Positions 25,963 through 34,382 of a stretch of DNA of 64,000 nucleotides are shown here, in pieces. Each line of letters starts with the position of its first letter. Position 1 is the stretch's first letter. The position numbers and the translations under genes are program-made. The DNA lies in assembly GCF_002858675.1 (NCBI RefSeq), contig NZ_PJZF01000001.1, positions 558,001-622,000 of the forward strand, given 5' to 3'. The notes beneath the pieces are model-generated. The model did not search any database, was not told the DNA's origin, and worked only from the letters and a program-made list of their open reading frames with translations. The stretch is from Chimaeribacter californicus (GTDB taxonomy: Bacteria > Pseudomonadota > Gammaproteobacteria > Enterobacterales > Enterobacteriaceae).

Positions 25963-28284
25963 ATGGTCACTTCTATTGCACGCCACGGCGTATGCCGTCA
26001 CACGCTATCTTTCTATTCCAGCCGCTCCACATTTCCCGCCTTACGCCTGTCGCCGCTGTTACTGGCGCTGACCGTGGCCTGGGGAGGCGGTGTCCTGCCG
26101 GCCGGGGCGGCCCCCACCACAGCACAGGAGACGGCCATGCCGAGTGAACAGCAAAGCCCATCGTCACCCACGGCGGTACTGCAACGCCTGGAGAACCCCT
26201 TTTTCTCTGCCAGCACGCTGAGTATGCAGGCACCGGCCTTTGATAAAATCAAAGAGAGCGATTACCGCCCGGCGCTGCTGGAGGGCATCCGCCAGAAACA
26301 GGAAGAAGTGGAGAAGATCGCCGCCAACCCGGATGCGCCAACCTTTGAGAACACGCTGGTGGCGCTGGAGCGCACCGGCAGCCTGCTGACGCGGGTCAAT
26401 AATGTATTTGGTGCCATGACCTCCGCCAACACCAGCGATAACCTGCAAAAGCTTGATGAAGAGATCTCCCCGAAGCTGGCGGCGCTGGATGATGCCATCC
26501 GGCTTAACAGCGCGCTGTTTAAACGTATCGACACCCTTTACCAGCAGCGCGACACGCTGCAACTGAACCCGGAGGATCGCCGCCTGCTGGAGGTGACCTG
26601 GCAGGATTTCGTGCTGGCCGGGGCCAGGCTCTCTGACGCCGACAAAACCGCGCTGAAGCAGCTTAACCAGGAAGCGGCCACCCTCAGCACCCGCTTTACC
26701 CAACGGTTGCTGGCGGCCACCAAAGCCGGGGCGCTGACGGTAAAAGATCAGGCACAGCTGGCGGGGCTGAGCGAGGCGGAGATCGCGGCGGCCGCTGCGG
26801 CGGCCAAAGAGCGCAACCTGGAAAACCAGTGGGTGATTGTGTTGCAGAACACCACCCAGCAGCCCGCCTTGCAGAGCCTGGAAGACCGGGCCACCCGGCA
26901 GGCGCTGTTTGAGGCCTCCTGGAACCGGGCGGAAAAGGGCGACGCCAACGACACCCGGCTGATGATTGCCCGGCTGGCACAGGTGCGCAGCCAGCAGGCC
27001 AAATTGCTGGGCTTCCCGACCTACGCCGCCTGGAAACTCCAGGATCAGATGGCGAAAACCCCGGAGGCGGCGCTGAAGTTTATGCATGACATCGTGCCGG
27101 CCGCCACCGCGCGCGTAAAACGTGAGGCGCAGGATATCCAGGCGCTGATCGACAGCCAGAACGGCAAATTCCAGCTGGAAGCCTGGGACTGGCAGCACTA
27201 CGCTGAACAGGTGCGCAAAGCCCGTTATGATCTGGATGACGCCCAGATCAAACCCTACTTTGAGCTGAACAACGTGCTGGAGAACGGCGTGTTCTACGCC
27301 GCCCAGCTGCTCTACGGCCTGACCTTCAAAGCGCGCCCGGATCTGCCGGTTTACCAGCCGGATGTGAAGGTGTATGAGGTGTTTGATAAAAAAGGCAAAT
27401 CGCTGGCGCTGTTCTACACCGACTACTTCAAGCGGGACAACAAAAGCGGCGGCGCGTGGATGAGCAACTTCGTTGACCAGTCGAAACTGCTCGGCACCCG
27501 GCCGGTGATTTACAACGTCGCCAACTTTGCCAAACCGGCCGAGGGGCAACCGGCGCTGCTCTCCTGGGATGATGTGATCACGATGTTCCATGAGTTCGGC
27601 CATGCGCTGCACGGCATGTTTGCTGACCAGCAGTACCCGTCGCTCTCCGGCACCAATACCGCGCGTGACTTCGTGGAGTTCCCTTCCCAGTTCAATGAGC
27701 ACTGGGCGGATGACCCAAAAGTCTTTGCCCATTTCGCCCGCCACTACCAGACCAAAAAGCCGATGCCGCAGGAACTGCGCGACAAGATCGAAAAAGCCTC
27801 GAAGTTCAACAAAGGCTATGAGATGACCGAGCTGCTGGCTGCGGCATTGCTGGACATGCACTGGCACGCGCTGACCGCCGACCAGCCGGTGCAGGATGCT
27901 GACGCCTTCGAGGCCGCCGCGCTGAAACAGGATGGGCTGAACATCAGCTACGTGCCGCCGCGCTACCGCTCCAGCTACTTCCAGCACATCTGGGGGAACG
28001 GCTATGCCGCCGGCTATTACGCCTACCTCTGGACGCAGATGCTGGCGGATGACGCCTTCGAAGGCATCAAAGAGCAGGGCGGGCTGACGGCGAAAAACGG
28101 CCAGCGTTTCCGCGACCAGATCCTGTCACGCGGCAACAGTGAAGATCTGGAGCAGCTCTACCGCGACTGGCGCGGCAAAGACCCGGAGATCGGCCCGATG
28201 CTCAAAGAGCGCGGCCTGACCCCGGAAGAGGACGCGCCCGCCCCGGCCGCCCCGGCACCGGCGGCGAAACCGATCAGTAAATAA
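25963..28284 (+). CDS. dcp: Exported M3-family dipeptidyl carboxypeptidase (Dcp-like)
   Basis: This zinc metallopeptidase removes C-terminal dipeptides. The thermolysin-type HEFGH is at residues 543-547, followed by the second zinc ligand in FVEFPSQFNEHW. It matches E. coli Dcp throughout the catalytic domain (GGAWMSNFV, FNKGYEMTELLAAALLDM, PPRYRSSYFQHIWG), but has about 90 extra N-terminal residues with a signal-peptide-like hydrophobic segment ending PAGAA. It is therefore predicted to be periplasmic, unlike the mainly cytoplasmic E. coli enzyme. The C-terminus is a short Ala/Pro tail. I chose ATG 25963 (AGGGAGG 13 bases upstream); in-frame ATGs at 25876-25891 are alternatives. Confidence 0.88.
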   Translation: MVTSIARHGVCRHTLSFYSSRSTFPALRLSPLLLALTVAWGGGVLPAGAAPTTAQETAMPSEQQSPSSPTAVLQRLENPFFSASTLSMQAPAFDKIKESDYRPALLEGIRQKQEEVEKIAANPDAPTFENTLVALERTGSLLTRVNNVFGAMTSANTSDNLQKLDEEISPKLAALDDAIRLNSALFKRIDTLYQQRDTLQLNPEDRRLLEVTWQDFVLAGARLSDADKTALKQLNQEAATLSTRFTQRLLAATKAGALTVKDQAQLAGLSEAEIAAAAAAAKERNLENQWVIVLQNTTQQPALQSLEDRATRQALFEASWNRAEKGDANDTRLMIARLAQVRSQQAKLLGFPTYAAWKLQDQMAKTPEAALKFMHDIVPAATARVKREAQDIQALIDSQNGKFQLEAWDWQHYAEQVRKARYDLDDAQIKPYFELNNVLENGVFYAAQLLYGLTFKARPDLPVYQPDVKVYEVFDKKGKSLALFYTDYFKRDNKSGGAWMSNFVDQSKLLGTRPVIYNVANFAKPAEGQPALLSWDDVITMFHEFGHALHGMFADQQYPSLSGTNTARDFVEFPSQFNEHWADDPKVFAHFARHYQTKKPMPQELRDKIEKASKFNKGYEMTELLAAALLDMHWHALTADQPVQDADAFEAAALKQDGLNISYVPPRYRSSYFQHIWGNGYAAGYYAYLWTQMLADDAFEGIKEQGGLTAKNGQRFRDQILSRGNSEDLEQLYRDWRGKDPEIGPMLKERGLTPEEDAPAPAAPAPAAKPISK

Positions 28285-28295
28285 GGCGAGCGACT

Positions 28296-28325
28296 ACGGC
28301 CCCGCAGGAGGCGGGGCCGTGGTTT
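28296..28325 (+). terminator. Terminator of dcp
   Basis: ACGGCCCCGC-AGGAG-GCGGGGCCGT, a perfect 10-bp stem with a 5-base loop 12 bp after the stop codon, followed by only a weak T-run. The same CCCGCAGGAGGCGGG core recurs after yedJ at 33439. Confidence 0.75.
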
Positions 28326-28327
28326 AA

Positions 28328-28379
28328 GGGCTTGATTTAAGGGCCTGATTTAAGGGCCTGATTTAAGGGCGTGATTTAA
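28328..28379. repeat. 13-bp tandem repeat downstream of dcp
   Basis: Four consecutive 13-bp units of the form GGGCnTGATTTAA. Units two and three are identical; one and four differ by one base each. Degenerate partial units flank the array on both sides (GTGGTTTAA before, GACGTGAGTT after). It lies between two convergent genes. Confidence 0.9.
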
Positions 28380-28420
28380 AGACGTGAGTTGACGCCGTGG
28401 TTTAATGTAGGGCGGAGGGC

Positions 28421-29854
28421 TCAGGCCGCATCCCGTACCACCGGCTCCGCAGCTTTTACGGAAGTGGCCTGCCTTACCCCAATCAGTGCCACCAGCGGCA
28501 CCGGGATAAACATCAGGCAGAGCCAGAATGCGGCCTGCGTGGCCCCGGTTTCGCCGCCCGGCGCATTAATTCCGGCGGCATTGGCCACCATCCCGGCCAG
28601 CGCCGCGCCCATAGCGCCGGTAAATGACTGCACCAGCGTAATGGATGAGCCGGCGCGGTCTTTGTCCCCGGCCTGGGCATGCAGCAACATGCCCGCCAGC
28701 AGGTGCGGCCAACCGACGCCCACACCGTAGCCCATCGCCAGCAGCCCGGCTGACAGCCACAGCAGCACCACCACGCCCCCGGCTGAGGGTGACGGCAACC
28801 AGACCAGCAGCAACGCTGTCCCCGCTGCCATCAGCAACGGCCCGGCCAGCATCGCCCGCCGCGCCCCACGGGCACCCAGCCCGGCGCTGCACAGTTCGCC
28901 CAGCGTCCAGCCCACGGACATCACCGCAAACAGGTAACCGGCCATCAGCGGCGACTGCCCATGCAGCACCTGCAACAGGTAGGGCAGATAGATATCAAAC
29001 CCCATGCCGACCATCAGCAGCGCCACCGCCAGGTAAAGCCCGCCCAGCGGGGAGGAGAGCCGCAGCGTGCCCACCGGCAGCAACCGCACCGCCGAGCGTG
29101 ACTCAATCCGGCCCAGTACCAGCAACATCACCACCACCAGCACAATCCCGGCAAGATGGGCGCGCACATCGGAGGAGAGGCCGGTGACCGCTACCACCAG
29201 CACCGAGAGTACCAGCAGTGCAAGTTGCCGCCATGCCAGCGGTTCCGGCGGCTGGCGGTGCGCATTGCCGCGCGGCAGCACCCACTGCGCGCCGAGGATA
29301 AACAGTAGCGTCAGCGGCAACATCAGGCCGAACGCCCAGCGCCAGGCGTGCCAGCTGGCGAACACCCCGCCGATCGCCGGGCCAACCAGCGTGGCAATGC
29401 CCCACATGGCCGAGATCAGGGCCATCGCCCGCGTCCAGAGAGCCGGGGGAAACATCAAATGCACCATGGCGTAGGAGAGCGCAAACAGAAACCCGCCGCC
29501 CAGCCCCTGCACCGTGCGCCCAACCAGCAGCAGCGGCATGGTCGGTGCCAGCGCACAGATCAGGCAGCCGAGGCTGAAAAACAGCGCCGCCACCGCATAG
29601 GCCGGGCGCGGGCCTGCCCAGCGCAGCAGCCGGGTAGAGAGTGCCGCACCCAGCAGCGCCGTCACCACAAACAGCGTGGTGCTCCAGGCATACAGCGCCA
29701 GCCCGCCAATCTCCTGCACCACGGAGGGCAGAATCGTGGTGGTCAGCAAATTATTGGTGGCATGCAGCGCCACGCCCCCTGAAAGCACCAGTGCACTGCC
29801 GCGCTGGCCGGGGGCGAACAGCGCGCCCCAGCCGGAATGTCCGTTACGTTCCAT
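28421..29854 (-). CDS. MFS transporter (drug exporter type)
   Basis: This 477-residue inner-membrane protein has about 14 hydrophobic segments. GRTVQGLGGGFLFALSYAM and ALISAMWGIATLVGPAIGGVF are the usual MFS exporter motif C region. ATG at 29854 is chosen over an upstream in-frame ATG (29977): it follows AGGAG at six bases, and the upstream frame would run into the divergent regulator. It is divergent from a cysteine-rich HTH regulator, with a 14-bp palindrome between the two. The pump is therefore likely controlled by that regulator. The substrate is unknown. Confidence 0.88.
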   Translation of the reverse strand: MERNGHSGWGALFAPGQRGSALVLSGGVALHATNNLLTTTILPSVVQEIGGLALYAWSTTLFVVTALLGAALSTRLLRWAGPRPAYAVAALFFSLGCLICALAPTMPLLLVGRTVQGLGGGFLFALSYAMVHLMFPPALWTRAMALISAMWGIATLVGPAIGGVFASWHAWRWAFGLMLPLTLLFILGAQWVLPRGNAHRQPPEPLAWRQLALLVLSVLVVAVTGLSSDVRAHLAGIVLVVVMLLVLGRIESRSAVRLLPVGTLRLSSPLGGLYLAVALLMVGMGFDIYLPYLLQVLHGQSPLMAGYLFAVMSVGWTLGELCSAGLGARGARRAMLAGPLLMAAGTALLLVWLPSPSAGGVVVLLWLSAGLLAMGYGVGVGWPHLLAGMLLHAQAGDKDRAGSSITLVQSFTGAMGAALAGMVANAAGINAPGGETGATQAAFWLCLMFIPVPLVALIGVRQATSVKAAEPVVRDAA

Positions 29855-29929
29855 CGATGACTCCTGCGTTGTTTTTTGCCTGTCAGAGAACAACAGATTG
29901 AAGCGCGGCCGGCACTGCGCTAAATTAAA

Positions 29930-29943
29930 CAAGAAATTTCTTG
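29930..29943. promoter_or_regulatory. 14-bp palindromic operator between the MFS pump and its regulator
   Basis: CAAGAAATTTCTTG is a perfect palindrome 18 bp upstream of the regulator start and 75 bp upstream of the pump start. It could repress both divergent promoters. Confidence 0.6.
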
Positions 29944-29961
29944 GAATAAAGGTGAGCGGCG

Positions 29962-30651
29962 GTGGGGAATAAGTCAAGCGAAAACGTGGAAAATAGCCAG
30001 CCAGCCGATGCCATGCCGCGCCAGCCGGTGGCGGAGCGGTTGATGATGCTGCTGAAAACCCGGGGGCCGTTGCAGGCCGCCGATCTGGGTCACCTGTTGG
30101 GTACCAGCGGTGAGGCAGCGCGCCAGCAGTGCGTCAAACTGGCAAAAGAGGGCTTGCTGGCCGCACAAGCCACCGCCAGCGGAGTGGGGCGGCCTGTCCA
30201 GCGCTGGCAGCTCACGGCGGCCGGTCATGCGCGTTTCCCTGATACCCACGCCGAACTGACGGTGCATCTGTTGCGGATGGTGCGCGGTTCACTGGGTGAC
30301 GCGGCCCTGGAGACGCTGATGACGGTGCGTGAGGCGGAAACCCGCGAAAGCTACCAGCAGGCGATGGCCGGGGCAGAGACGCTGGAAGCCCGGCTGGCCC
30401 GGCTGGTGGCGCTGCGCTGCCGTGAAGGCTATATGGCTGAATACCTCCCGCAGGAGGACGGCAGCTACCTGTTGGTAGAAAATCACTGCCCCATCTGTGC
30501 CGCTGCGGCCAGTTGTCAGGGCTTCTGCCGCAGCGAGCTGACGGTGTTCCGCGAGGTGTTACAGGCGGGGGTCGAACGCAGTGAACACATCCTGGCCGGC
30601 GCGCGCCGCTGCGCTTATCGCATTATGCCGGCGGGGGCTCCGGCCGTTTAA
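29962..30651 (+). CDS. Cysteine-rich HTH transcriptional regulator (SufR/COG2345-like)
   Basis: This 229-residue regulator has a winged-helix N-terminus (residues about 22-88; LQAADLGHLLGTSGEAARQQCVKL). The C-terminal part has Cys176, Cys179, Cys185 and Cys189 in HCPICAAAASCQGFC, plus Cys217. Members of this family such as SufR hold an iron-sulfur cluster with similarly placed cysteines, so redox or Fe-S sensing is likely but unproven. Translation probably starts at GTG 29962, preceded by AAGGTGAG. It is divergent from an MFS exporter, which is the obvious target. Confidence 0.8.
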   Translation: MGNKSSENVENSQPADAMPRQPVAERLMMLLKTRGPLQAADLGHLLGTSGEAARQQCVKLAKEGLLAAQATASGVGRPVQRWQLTAAGHARFPDTHAELTVHLLRMVRGSLGDAALETLMTVREAETRESYQQAMAGAETLEARLARLVALRCREGYMAEYLPQEDGSYLLVENHCPICAAAASCQGFCRSELTVFREVLQAGVERSEHILAGARRCAYRIMPAGAPAV

Positions 30652-30731
30652 CCCGGTGTGATGGTCTATCCTTTGGGAAGAGCCCGCCTGTCGCGTTCCG
30701 GCGGCAGGCGGGGCCACACAGAGGAGCGGTT

Positions 30732-31412
30732 ATGCATCTACAGGAATTCCTGCCGGACGAGGCAACCGGCACGCCGCAACAACTGATGGTGCTGTTGCAC
30801 GGGGCAGGCGGCCACCCGGACGATTTGGGCCCGCTGGTGATTACGCTGCGTCAGTACTGGCCGGCGGCGGCGATTGTGGTGCCGGAAGCGCCGCAGCCTT
30901 TTGATGCCGATGACGCCGACCCGGAGAGCCGCCAGTGGTTTTCCGGCCGTGCTATGCGTGAGCAGGATCTGGCGGCGCGGGTCGCCGATGCCTTGCCGCC
31001 GTTGGTGGCGGAGATCCGCCAGACCCAGCAGCGGCTGGGGGTCACCGGCGCACAGACTGCACTGATCGGCCTGGATCAGGGGGCGATTATGGCGCTCGAG
31101 GCCAGCGCCCGTGACCACGCCCTTGCCGGGCGAGTGGTGGCGTTCTCCGGCCGGTTTGCCACCTTGCCGCAACACGCCGCCCCGGCCACCACCCTGCACC
31201 TGCTGCATGGCGGGGCCGATCCGGTGATTGAGGTGCGCCATGCCCAGGCCGCGTTTGCGCGGCTGAAAGAGATCGATGCCGACGCCACGCTGGACATCGC
31301 CTGGGAGGCGGGCCATGAGCTGGATGCCGATCTGTTGGCGTGCGCCATTGACCTGTTGCAGAGCTACGTGCCGCAACGCTTATGGCGCGAGGCGCTGAGC
31401 GCCAGATTCTAG
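30732..31412 (+). CDS. YpfH-like alpha/beta hydrolase with Asp in place of the nucleophile Ser
   Basis: This 226-residue cytoplasmic alpha/beta hydrolase of the carboxylesterase/phospholipase family closely resembles E. coli esterase YpfH: LLHGAGGHPDDLG oxyanion region, RQWFSGRAM, RVVAFSGRFATLP, TTLHLLHGGADPVIEV and the catalytic-His region WEAGHELD. The nucleophile elbow, GFSQGAIMALE in E. coli as I recall it, reads GLDQGAIMALE here. The serine is replaced by Asp115 (GAT, 31074-31076). The acid and histidine positions remain. It could be inactive or use an Asp nucleophile as dehalogenases do. ATG at 30732 follows GAGGAGCGGTT. It follows the regulator gene by 80 bp. Confidence 0.85.
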   Translation: MHLQEFLPDEATGTPQQLMVLLHGAGGHPDDLGPLVITLRQYWPAAAIVVPEAPQPFDADDADPESRQWFSGRAMREQDLAARVADALPPLVAEIRQTQQRLGVTGAQTALIGLDQGAIMALEASARDHALAGRVVAFSGRFATLPQHAAPATTLHLLHGGADPVIEVRHAQAAFARLKEIDADATLDIAWEAGHELDADLLACAIDLLQSYVPQRLWREALSARF

Positions 31413-31522
31413 CATAAGCTACGGAGCAGCCGGATATTTTCCGGTTGGCTATACTGTTGAAACGCCACGCGCCCGGCAGGGCGGCGTGATACCCCACAAC
31501 CAAGCGACACGAGGAGAACAGC

Positions 31523-31705
31523 ATGGAATTTAAAACCGGGGACATCGTCCAACCGAAAAGCGGCGGACAGAAAATGACGGTCAGAAGCGTGGACGGTGAC
31601 AGCGTGGAGTGCACCTGGGGCACAGTAGGCGAGGAGAAATCCCGCGCCTTCAGTGCACAGGAGCTCTCCCCTTACCATGAGGACGGCGATTTCGGCGTCT
31701 GCTAA
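31523..31705 (+). CDS. Small DUF2158 protein (YodC-like)
   Basis: This 60-residue cytoplasmic protein has the SH3-like DUF2158 pattern: GDIVQPKSGGQKMTV, then SVDGDSVECTWG and a final ELSPY. E. coli YodC is of the same type and size. ATG at 31523 follows CGAGGAGAACAGC, a good ribosome site. Its stop codon overlaps the stop of the convergent gene by 4 bp. Function is unknown. Confidence 0.82.
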   Translation: MEFKTGDIVQPKSGGQKMTVRSVDGDSVECTWGTVGEEKSRAFSAQELSPYHEDGDFGVC

Positions 31706-32517
31706 CCCTCAATAGCCAGCGCCTGCCACACGGCGGCGCTGCGGCGGATCTCTGCATCCAGCCGCCGCCGGTCAGCCTCGGTCTGCGGCGGGGTCATCGG
31801 CGTCAGGTGCGGCAGCACCAGCTCAATCGCCACATCACCTGAAAAACCGATCTGCTTCAGCGCCCGGTACTGCGCCAGGAAATCGATGTTGCCGCTGCCG
31901 ATCCCGGCCCGGTTAGAGTCAGAAATATGGTAGATGCCCAGCCGGTCACCGGCTGCCAGAATGGCCTGTACCGGTGACGGCTCATTAATGTTCATATGGA
32001 AGCTGTCGAGGATCAGGCGAATCGCGTCACATCCCACCTCGTCCAACATATCCAGGCACTCCCGCGCCGTGTGGATCAGCGGCACCTCATAGTGGTTGCA
32101 CACTTCATACAGCAGGCCCACCTCTTGTTCACGCGCATAGGCCGCCACTTCCCGCACGCATGACACCAGTTGCGCATAGGCATCCTGTTTTGTGGCCGCC
32201 TGCTTGGTCCACTGTGACAGGCCCTGCAACGTCAGCACGCCGCAGCCGGTGTCACGCGCATAGTCCACCAGCGTACGGTAGAAGGCGATAGCCTGATCGT
32301 CTGTGGCCTGCCCGGCGCGCGGCGGGGCGCAGTCCAGCGGATCGATGGCAATTATCCGAATGTTATGCGCTGCCGCCGCCCGTTTTACCCGCTCTGCCGG
32401 GCACTGGCGCGGGTCGCCGCAATACTGTACGCCCGGCAGCCGGAGGGCGGCGGCCTGCGCCATCATCGTATCTACATTGTTGACGCCCAGCGGCCAACTC
32501 ACGGTGGCAAGTTGCAT
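31702..32517 (-). CDS. Sugar phosphate isomerase/epimerase family protein (xylose isomerase-like TIM barrel)
   Basis: This 271-residue protein has the AP-endonuclease-2/xylose-isomerase-like barrel. A predicted metal-binding Glu is in LLYEVCNHYEVPL, an Asp/His pair in ILDSFHMNINEPS, a His in YHISDSNRAGIGSGNIDF, and a final Glu in VAIELVLP. This pattern is that of inosose isomerases, hydroxypyruvate isomerases and related sugar epimerases. I cannot name the substrate. No other sugar genes are next to it. Its 3' end overlaps the DUF2158 gene by 4 bp in tail-to-tail orientation. ATG at 32517 begins MQLATVSWPLG. Confidence 0.8.
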   Translation of the reverse strand: MQLATVSWPLGVNNVDTMMAQAAALRLPGVQYCGDPRQCPAERVKRAAAAHNIRIIAIDPLDCAPPRAGQATDDQAIAFYRTLVDYARDTGCGVLTLQGLSQWTKQAATKQDAYAQLVSCVREVAAYAREQEVGLLYEVCNHYEVPLIHTARECLDMLDEVGCDAIRLILDSFHMNINEPSPVQAILAAGDRLGIYHISDSNRAGIGSGNIDFLAQYRALKQIGFSGDVAIELVLPHLTPMTPPQTEADRRRLDAEIRRSAAVWQALAIEG

Positions 32518-32772
32518 CTTCTCACTCCCTGGTATTTTGCAGCTACACTGTTGAATACGGGCAAAATCCGTTTTGCTGTGATCTGCCCGATGAATATGAA
32601 ATCTTTATGTAAACAAGAGGTGTGATAAAAAACACTCTTTCTACACAACGTGTAAAACTGTTGTAACGCAGTACAGGGTATGATGCCAGCAAATAAGGCC
32701 TCCGCTAACCCTTGATTTCACAATGAATTATTCTGCAACATTGGCCGCTTTCCGGGCCGCAAGGAGTAAACG

Positions 32773-33420
32773 ATGGTGATAAGTGAATGGGAAATCCGGT
32801 TCCAGAACTATATGGCCTCCCGACCAGAGGCAGATAAAGCACACGACATCAATCACTTACATCGCGTATGGCAGAACGCGCAGTTGCTGATGCAGGGGCA
32901 GGAAGCCAACCGGCTGGTGGTTCTGGCCGCCTGCTATTTCCACGATTTTGTTAACTTGCCAAAGAACCACCCGCAGCGCCACCTCGCCTCAACCATGGCG
33001 GCGCAAGAGACATTAAGCCTGCTGCAAAACGACTTCCCCGATTTTCCCCATGAGCTGTATGACGCCGTGGCCCATGCGGTACGCACCCATAGTTTCAGCG
33101 CCAACATCCCGCCGCAAACGCTGGAAGCAAAAATTGTGCAGGATGCCGACCGGCTGGATACGCTGGGGGCGATAGGGCTGGCGCGGGTGTTTTACGTCTC
33201 CGGCGCGCTGGGGCGCGACCTGGTAGACCCGGACGATCCGCTGGCGGAGCGCCGCGAACTGGATGACCGCCGTTTCACCCTCGACCACTTCCAGCAAAAG
33301 CTGCTGCGGTTGCCGGCCACCATGCAGACGCAGGCGGGCAGGGCGATTGCCGAGAAACGAACGCGGTTTTTACAGGGCTATATGGAAACGTTGTGCGCGG
33401 AGTTGCGCGGGGCAGCGTGA
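32773..33420 (+). CDS. yedJ: YedJ-like HD-domain phosphohydrolase
   Basis: This 215-residue cytoplasmic metal-dependent hydrolase has an HD domain: histidines in AHDINHLHRV (24-30), His57-Asp58 in CYFHDFVN, and a later Asp in IVQDADRLDTLGAIGLARVF. It matches E. coli YedJ through KNHPQRH, the DADRL segment and FTLDHFQQKLLRLPATMQT. ATG at 32773 follows AAGGAG. The physiological substrate is not known; the family acts on phosphomonoesters or nucleotides. It stands alone with a strong terminator. Confidence 0.9.
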   Translation: MVISEWEIRFQNYMASRPEADKAHDINHLHRVWQNAQLLMQGQEANRLVVLAACYFHDFVNLPKNHPQRHLASTMAAQETLSLLQNDFPDFPHELYDAVAHAVRTHSFSANIPPQTLEAKIVQDADRLDTLGAIGLARVFYVSGALGRDLVDPDDPLAERRELDDRRFTLDHFQQKLLRLPATMQTQAGRAIAEKRTRFLQGYMETLCAELRGAA

Positions 33421-33431
33421 GGCTGCCGGTG

Positions 33432-33460
33432 GCCCCGGCCCGCAGGAGGCGGGCCGGGGC
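33432..33460 (+). terminator. Hairpin terminator after yedJ
   Basis: GCCCCGGCCCGC-AGGAG-GCGGGCCGGGGC, a perfect 12-bp stem with 5-base loop, 11 bp after the yedJ stop. No T-run follows. Its centre is identical to that of the dcp hairpin. Confidence 0.7.
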
Positions 33461-33503
33461 TGATCAATCCAGTGACAACATCATCAGCTCAACGACGGCA
33501 TCG

Positions 33504-34382
33504 TCAGTTCAGTGACAGCATATAGTGGTAATCCACCTGGGATTGCCTCCACTTGCCGCTGTTCGCTGCCGGCTCCATTTGGATCTGTTCAATCTCATGG
33601 CTGGCCCCCACCTTTTTGCGCAACTCCGGTAACACATTGTCGAACAGGAAGCTGGTGAGCTGGTGGGTTTCCATCATGGTGCCGGAGAACTTGATCGACA
33701 TAAAACAGCCGCCGTCGACAATCACCCGCTGGGTGTCATGGGTGCTGCCGCTGGCGCTCTCCGCCAGGGTATAGCGCACAGACTTGCCCTCCTGCGCCTC
33801 GTTCTTACCGCTCATGATGCTGAAGATCGGGCTGCTGCGCACCGGGGCGTGGCGGAAGGCGTCACACATCAGCTGGTCACGCATTGCCAGAAAATGGGAT
33901 TTGCTCTCCGGGGCGCTGCTGCGGTCAAACAGCGTCACGTCATCACGCAGGCGCTTGAGTTGCAACGAGGGCACATTGATGCACTCAATATTGAGCTTAA
34001 ACGGCTCCTCAAAGCGGAAATGCGGCGTCAGCAGTTCCACGTGCCAGTCATCCGAAATGCGGTACTGGTGCGGCGTAATGCCGAAGCGCTTTTTGAAGGT
34101 GCGCGTAAAGGTCTGTTGCGAGTCGAAACTGTAATGGGTGGCGATGTCGATGATCGAATCGTCACTGGTTTTCAGGGCAATCGCCGCTTTGGAGAGGCGG
34201 CGGTTACGCATATAGGTGGCGATATTCATGCCGGTCAGCGCGGTGAATTTACGTTGCAGGTGCCATTTTGAGTAACCGGACTTCTGGGACACCGTCTCGA
34301 TACGGGGCGCAGTGTCGAGGTGCTCTTCAATCCAGTGGATCAGCTCGTCAATCAAGGCGCGATCTTTATTATATTCCGTCAT
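33504..34382 (-). CDS. AraC-family regulator related to Rob/SoxS
   Basis: This 292-residue regulator has the same layout as E. coli Rob (289 residues). An N-terminal AraC DNA-binding domain with two HTH (about residues 20-115; SGYSKWHLQRKFTALTGMNIATYMRNRRLSKAA and FDSQQTFTRTFKKRFGITP) precedes a C-terminal GyrI/Rob-like ligand-binding half. The DNA-contact helices are very close to Rob and RamA, so it may bind mar-type boxes and influence efflux genes. I place the start at 34382 because the Rob-like domain begins there. Neither this ATG nor the upstream ones (34430, TTG 34484) has a visible ribosome site. It is divergent from a GntR gene. Confidence 0.8.
   Translation of the reverse strand: MTEYNKDRALIDELIHWIEEHLDTAPRIETVSQKSGYSKWHLQRKFTALTGMNIATYMRNRRLSKAAIALKTSDDSIIDIATHYSFDSQQTFTRTFKKRFGITPHQYRISDDWHVELLTPHFRFEEPFKLNIECINVPSLQLKRLRDDVTLFDRSSAPESKSHFLAMRDQLMCDAFRHAPVRSSPIFSIMSGKNEAQEGKSVRYTLAESASGSTHDTQRVIVDGGCFMSIKFSGTMMETHQLTSFLFDNVLPELRKKVGASHEIEQIQMEPAANSGKWRQSQVDYHYMLSLN

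Noticed and set aside
29855-29977. N-terminal extension of the MFS gene overlapping the divergent regulator
   Set aside because: It would cover the palindromic operator and both promoters. AGGAG precedes the internal ATG at 29854.
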